From the NCBI GenBank assembly GCA_034687125.1, contig JAQGBZ010000533.1, positions 1-34,705 on the forward strand: a stretch of 34,705 nucleotides of DNA. The letters are read 5' to 3'. This DNA comes from Neelides folsomi. Lineage: Eukaryota; Arthropoda; Collembola; Neelipleona; Neelidae. Positions within the stretch are counted from its first letter, which is position 1. Each line of letters begins with the position of its first letter. The translations under genes and the position numbers were made by a program. Under the pieces are notes generated by a model. The model ran no database searches and had not been told where the DNA came from. It saw only the letters and a list, made by a program, of their open reading frames with translations. Below, in pieces: positions 34,541 through 34,705 of the stretch.

Positions 34541-34590
34541 CATTCACAAAATCGGTGCAGGTGAGTTTGAAAAACCCGTATATAATTTCC
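34541..34590. repeat. Diverged third copy of the element end
   Basis: Beginning CATTCACAAAAT and containing GGTGAGTTTGAA, this stretch resembles the left terminal repeat of the neighbouring element (CATTCACGAAAT, TGTGAGTTTGAA) in the same orientation, with many differences. A second, older element probably starts here and continues beyond the window. Confidence 0.5.
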
Positions 34591-34705
34591 AGAGATACGA
34601 ATTACAATTTAATGGTGACAATTGTAGCATTGCATATGCAATATTTAAACCAATTCATTACTCATCTACAAAATACATACTCTCGTAGGAAAGGTGAAAG
34701 TTGAA

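Overview
This is a strongly AT-rich animal nuclear window, most likely from an arthropod. Genes are split by many short GT-AG introns (often 60-150 nt). The gene set is metazoan (ORC1, Rubicon, SLC46, CUB/LDLa receptor), and a secreted GH18 chitinase with a C-terminal CBM14 chitin-binding domain points to a chitin-making ecdysozoan. The species cannot be named from the sequence. All gene models were spliced by eye; for the main genes every exon phase closes.

Layout. 1-3.5 kb: almost gene-free, with an (ATAC)n microsatellite, some GC-richer islands and one possible terminal exon. 3.56-6.01 kb (-): a complete SLC46 (proton-coupled folate transporter-like) MFS transporter. 7.6-12.4 kb (+) and 13.7-17.3 kb (+): two complete tandem 4-coumarate:CoA ligase/luciferase-like acyl-CoA synthetases. 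Intron 7 of the first holds an antisense gene for a disordered His/Lys/Gly-rich protein (9.43-10.17 kb, -). A possible small secreted peptide gene (13.4-13.7 kb, -) lies between them. 18.1-20.6 kb (+): chitinase, with a TATA/Inr promoter. 20.7-21.1 kb (-): a small secreted protein gene converging on it, with abutting poly(A) signals. 22.5-26.8 kb (-): Rubicon (RUN plus C-terminal Cys-rich Rubicon-homology domain). 27.6-31.0 kb (-): ORC1. 31.6-33.6 kb (-): the 3' part of a CUB-LDLa-transmembrane receptor whose long cytoplasmic tail ends in a PDZ-ligand-like motif.

Mobile DNA is small and mostly intronic: a 90-bp hAT-like MITE with an exact 8-bp duplication in ACS2, a 79-bp mariner-like MITE in the receptor gene, and a ~0.8-kb element with 96-bp terminal inverted repeats at the right edge, beside a diverged third copy of its end.

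The genes do not form one pathway. ORC1 (replication licensing), Rubicon (autophagy/endosome control), SLC46 (transport) and the receptor are ordinary neighbours. The locally interesting parts are the acyl-CoA synthetase pair with its nested gene, the small secreted-peptide candidates, and the miniature transposons.
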